This document shows, one piece after another, positions 5,304 through 7,444 of a DNA stretch of 7,444 bases. The position numbers and the translations under genes were made by a program. The stretch is from an uncultured Alphaproteobacteria bacterium (GTDB taxonomy: Bacteria; Pseudomonadota; Alphaproteobacteria; Rickettsiales; UBA1997). The notes under the pieces are model-generated. The model was not told where the DNA came from and did no database searches. It saw only the letters and a list, made by a program, of their open reading frames with translations. The DNA lies in assembly GCA_903837365.1 (NCBI GenBank), contig CAILUF010000231.1:1-7444 (forward strand), written 5' to 3'. Numbering within the stretch: the stretch's first letter is position 1; every line of letters starts with the position of its first letter.

Positions 5304-7172
5304 ATGTGTGGAATAGTTGGTGTTGTAGGTGCTAAAAGCCCTTTAAATGTTATAATTGACGGTTTAAAAAAACTTGAATATCTCGGATATGACTCCGCAG
5401 GTGTTGCAGTTATCAATGATAAAAATTTTGTAATCGTCAAAGAAGAAGGTAAAATTATTAAGCTTGAAAATAAGCTTAAACCTTGGCAAAAAAAATTGCG
5501 TAATTGCGAAATGGCGATTGGTCATACTCGCTGGGCAACTCATGGCAAACCAAGCAAAGAAAATGCTCATCCCCATTTCAGTTCCAAGGTTTGCGTTGTT
5601 CATAATGGCATTATTGAAAATTATGATAAGTTAAAAATTAGTTTACAAAAAGACAATTCTTCAAAAACTAAATCACTAAAATTTTTAAGCGAAACCGATA
5701 CTGAGGTTTTACCTCATCTAATTGAAAAACATCTCGTCAAAACTAACGATCTCAAAAAAGCTTTAACTCAAGCATGTGCAGAAATTCACGGAACATTTGC
5801 GCTGGCAGTAATTTTTAAAGACTATCCGGATGTTATCGCTGTAGCTAAAAGAGGATCACCGCTGGTAATTGGCGTTGGTGAAAAAGAAAATTTTGTTGCA
5901 TCTGATTTTTATGCATTGGCAAATTACACCAACAAAATTATTATTTTAGAAGATGATGAATTCGCTTTAATCAAGCGCAATGAAATTGAAATTTTTAATA
6001 AAAATCATCACAAGATTGAAAAGCCTATTAAAACCATGGAGTCGCAAAAAGTAAAGGTTGGTAAAGATGGCTATGATCATTTTATGCTTAAAGAAATTTT
6101 TGAACAACCGCGAGTTTTGGAAGAAACAATCCAAGGCTATATTAACCTCGCTGATTCTTCAATTCACTTGCCAAATTTTAATTTCGATCTTAATAAAATT
6201 AACAAAATTACCATCATCGCTTGCGGAACTTCCTACTACGCAGGATTAGCTGGAAAATATATTATCGAAGAAATTTCTGGAATAAATGTTGAAGTTGATA
6301 TTGCTTCCGAATTTCGTTATCGTCATTATCCATTTAGCGATGATAATTTGATGATTTTCGTTTCACAATCTGGCGAAACTGCTGATACTCTAGCGTCTTT
6401 AAAATATGCCAAACAAAATAATCAAAAAATATTATCAATTGTTAATGTTGCGCATAGTTCAATGGCACAACTTTCTGATGTGGTAATCCGCACATTAGCT
6501 GGACCAGAAATCGGTGTTGCATCTACAAAAGCCTATACCGCTCAAATTACTGTTTTATCAATTCTTGCAATTCATCTCGCAAGTTTACGTCAAAAAATTT
6601 CACCAAAAGAGCAGGGCGTATTACTTAAAGATTTAGCGCTTACCGGATCAAAAATGACGCAAATGCTTGATGATAGCGAGATTGGCAATATTAAGAAAAT
6701 TGCTTATTATCTCGCTAAGTCAAAAAATCTTCTTTACATCGGAAGATCAGTTTCACAAATCACTGCATTTGAATCAGCATTAAAATTTCGCGAATTAACT
6801 TATGTTAACGCCCAAGGAATTTCGGCTGGCGAATTAAAGCACGGTACCATTGCGCTAATCGATAAGAAAATGCCAGTCATAGTCATTGCGCCTCACAATA
6901 ACAAAAATGAATTATTTGAAAAAACCATGTCAAATGCCCAAGAGGTTAATGCGCGTGGCGGAAAAATAATTCTTGTGAGTAGTAAAAAAGGTTTAACATC
7001 TTTTAATAAAAATTCTAAATATAAAATAGAAATACCAGAACTTAATGGTATTATACAAGAAGCACTAATTCCTATTATTCCCATGCAACTTCTTGCTTAT
7101 TACGTTGCATTATTTAAAAATCATGATGTTGACCAACCTCGCAACCTTGCAAAATCAGTTACGGTTGAATAA
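5304..7172 (+). CDS. glmS: Glutamine--fructose-6-phosphate aminotransferase (isomerizing)
   Basis: GlmS converts fructose-6-phosphate and glutamine to glucosamine-6-phosphate and glutamate in the cytoplasm, the first step to UDP-GlcNAc for peptidoglycan and lipid A. The start is fixed because Cys2 (MCGIVG) must become the N-terminal nucleophile of the Ntn glutaminase domain (about 2-235). That domain also shows HTRWATHG (74-81), HNGIIENY (100-107) and SETDTE (129-134). Two SIS sugar-isomerase domains follow, with ACGTSYYAG (306-314) and SQSGETADT (354-362) in the first, and Lys494/Glu497, GELKHG (509-514, His513) and the C-terminal DQPRNLAKSVTVE with Lys617 in the second. At 622 aa it is slightly longer than the E. 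coli enzyme, partly through a Lys/Ser-rich insert near 115-127. Two departures from the family consensus stand out: Leu27 in LEYLGYDSAG, where Arg is usual, and Thr515 after KHG, where Pro is usual. The ATG follows an A-run (eight A's including the ATG's own) with no Shine-Dalgarno. The gene is divergent from amiC. Confidence 0.97.
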   Translation: MCGIVGVVGAKSPLNVIIDGLKKLEYLGYDSAGVAVINDKNFVIVKEEGKIIKLENKLKPWQKKLRNCEMAIGHTRWATHGKPSKENAHPHFSSKVCVVHNGIIENYDKLKISLQKDNSSKTKSLKFLSETDTEVLPHLIEKHLVKTNDLKKALTQACAEIHGTFALAVIFKDYPDVIAVAKRGSPLVIGVGEKENFVASDFYALANYTNKIIILEDDEFALIKRNEIEIFNKNHHKIEKPIKTMESQKVKVGKDGYDHFMLKEIFEQPRVLEETIQGYINLADSSIHLPNFNFDLNKINKITIIACGTSYYAGLAGKYIIEEISGINVEVDIASEFRYRHYPFSDDNLMIFVSQSGETADTLASLKYAKQNNQKILSIVNVAHSSMAQLSDVVIRTLAGPEIGVASTKAYTAQITVLSILAIHLASLRQKISPKEQGVLLKDLALTGSKMTQMLDDSEIGNIKKIAYYLAKSKNLLYIGRSVSQITAFESALKFRELTYVNAQGISAGELKHGTIALIDKKMPVIVIAPHNNKNELFEKTMSNAQEVNARGGKIILVSSKKGLTSFNKNSKYKIEIPELNGIIQEALIPIIPMQLLAYYVALFKNHDVDQPRNLAKSVTVE

Positions 7173-7204
7173 ATTTAAATCTAGAAGTTGAATAAATTTT
7201 AATC
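7164..7204. repeat. 18-base direct repeat spanning the glmS stop codon
   Basis: GTTGAATAAATTTAAATC at 7164-7181 covers the last two glmS codons and the stop. It recurs with one mismatch as GTTGAATAAATTTTAATC at 7187-7204. The offset is 23 bases, so the second copy is out of frame with glmS. This looks like a small local duplication at the 3' end of the gene. Confidence 0.6.
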
Positions 7205-7214
7205 GGGCTCATCT

Positions 7215-7239
7215 TTTAAAAATATGAAATTTTTTTAAA
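7215..7239 (+). terminator. A/T-only hairpin downstream of glmS, weak terminator candidate
   Basis: TTTAAAAA (7215-7222) can pair with TTTTTAAA (7232-7239) around a 9-base loop, 43 bases after the glmS stop. The right arm carries seven T in a row (7230-7236). With no G/C pairs in the stem it would be a poor intrinsic terminator. The G+C-rich hairpins further downstream are alternative 3' ends for the transcript. Confidence 0.2.
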
Positions 7240-7264
7240 TAAAAACTAATGTACGAGTTAATAA

Positions 7265-7291
7265 CTCCCCCTCAAGGGCTTACGCCCCTAC
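7265..7291. repeat. Repeat core, copy 1 (27 bp)
   Basis: The core reads CTCCCCCTCAAGGG followed by CTTACGCCCCTAC. The second part contains GGGC-TTAC-GCCC, a 4-bp G+C hairpin. The first part carries CCCTCAAGGG, which is the reverse complement of the CCCTTGAGGG found in copies 2 and 3, so the inner palindrome is flipped here while the flanks keep their orientation. Confidence 0.75.
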
Positions 7292-7329
7292 ATTTAGTAA
7301 AAACACTCATCAAACCTACGGATTCATCA

Positions 7330-7357
7330 CTCCCCCCTTGAGGGCTTACGCCCCTAC
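7330..7357. repeat. Repeat core, copy 2 (28 bp)
   Basis: The core reads CTCCCCCCTTGAGGG followed by CTTACGCCCCTAC. It shares GGGCTTACGCCCCTAC (16 bases) exactly with copy 1 and CTCCCCCCTTGAGGG (15 bases) exactly with copy 3, so it bridges the other two. The same GGGC-TTAC-GCCC hairpin is present. Confidence 0.75.
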
Positions 7358-7393
7358 AAATTTGCACACGCTCGATAAACCCTCAGGCTCTAG

Positions 7394-7442
7394 CTCCCCC
7401 CTTGAGGGGGAGCAGATTTAGAAGGGCTTAACGGTAGTTAAG
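7394..7442. repeat. Repeat core, copy 3, with two hairpins
   Basis: CTCCCCC-CTTGA-GGGGGAG (7394-7412) forms a perfect 7-bp G+C-rich stem. After 14 bases, CTTAAC-GGTA-GTTAAG (7427-7442) forms a perfect 6-bp stem. Compared with copies 1 and 2, this copy looks like the same unit with 18 extra bases (7409-7426) between GAGGG and CTTA. It could be the fuller form from which the others lost a segment between two GGG triplets. The window ends two bases after the second stem. Confidence 0.65.
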
Positions 7443-7444
7443 TC

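Larger units (their letters stand above)
7241..7444. repeat. G+C-rich palindromic repeat cluster, three diverged units of ~65 bases, cut by window edge
   Basis: By eye count about half of the bases in 7261-7444 are G or C, against a very A+T-rich background. Three related units begin their CTCCCCC cores at 7265, 7330 and 7394, a spacing of 65 and 64 bases. Sequences between the cores are also related. The approach to each core aligns as TACGAGTTAATAA, TACGGATTCATCA and CTCAGGCTCTAG, and ACTCATCAAACC aligns with GCTCGATAAACC. The cluster is therefore a tandem array of diverged ~65-base units rather than isolated repeats. Each core can form short hairpins. No ORF is evident. I know of REP-like and Rickettsia palindromic elements as general classes but cannot assign this one to a named family. 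Confidence 0.75.

Noticed and set aside
5364..5603. Minus-strand 79-aa frame within glmS, plus similar short frames at 6058-6249 and 6893-7084
   Set aside because: They overlap conserved glutaminase or SIS-domain coding sequence in other frames.
7265..7412. A short CRISPR array: three 27-28 base repeats with ~36-38 base spacers
   Set aside because: The would-be spacers are related to each other, the repeats differ internally, the third departs from the pattern after GAGGG, and no cas gene is present. A diverged tandem palindromic repeat explains the pattern better.

Overview
The window reads as chromosomal DNA of a very A+T-rich alphaproteobacterium. The support is the low G+C (tens of A and T homopolymers, codons ending in A/T), a PBP1A whose sequence style is alphaproteobacterial, and an AMIN-domain cell-wall amidase directly upstream of that PBP1A on the same strand. 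As general knowledge, this amidase-PBP1A pairing recurs in Alphaproteobacteria. A Rickettsiales- or Holosporales-like host-associated bacterium is the best guess. A free-living streamlined alphaproteobacterium cannot be excluded from this sequence alone.

Layout. Positions 1-203 are extremely A+T-rich with no gene. A lysine-rich orphan ORF (204-842, + strand) follows, then a 184-base convergent spacer with two inverted repeats. Next come two minus-strand genes in one probable operon, transcribed right to left: a periplasmic N-acetylmuramoyl-L-alanine amidase (5081-3621) and then the bifunctional glycosyltransferase/transpeptidase PBP1A, mrcA (3567-1027), 53 bases apart. A 222-base divergent promoter region (5082-5303) separates them from glmS (5304-7172, + strand). 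The last ~200 bases (7241-7444) are a cluster of G+C-rich, hairpin-forming repeats with a ~65-base period. Its composition (about half G+C) contrasts sharply with everything else, and the window edge cuts it off.

How the genes work together. GlmS makes glucosamine-6-phosphate, the first committed precursor of UDP-GlcNAc and so of peptidoglycan and lipid A. PBP1A polymerises and cross-links lipid II. The amidase cleaves stem peptides from glycan strands, typically for daughter-cell separation. The window is therefore a small peptidoglycan locus with supply on one side of a shared intergenic region and polymerisation plus remodelling on the other.

I see no clear new multi-gene system. The items most worth a second look are the G+C-rich repeat cluster, the lysine-rich orphan protein, and a Leu in GlmS where the glutaminase domain normally has a conserved Arg.
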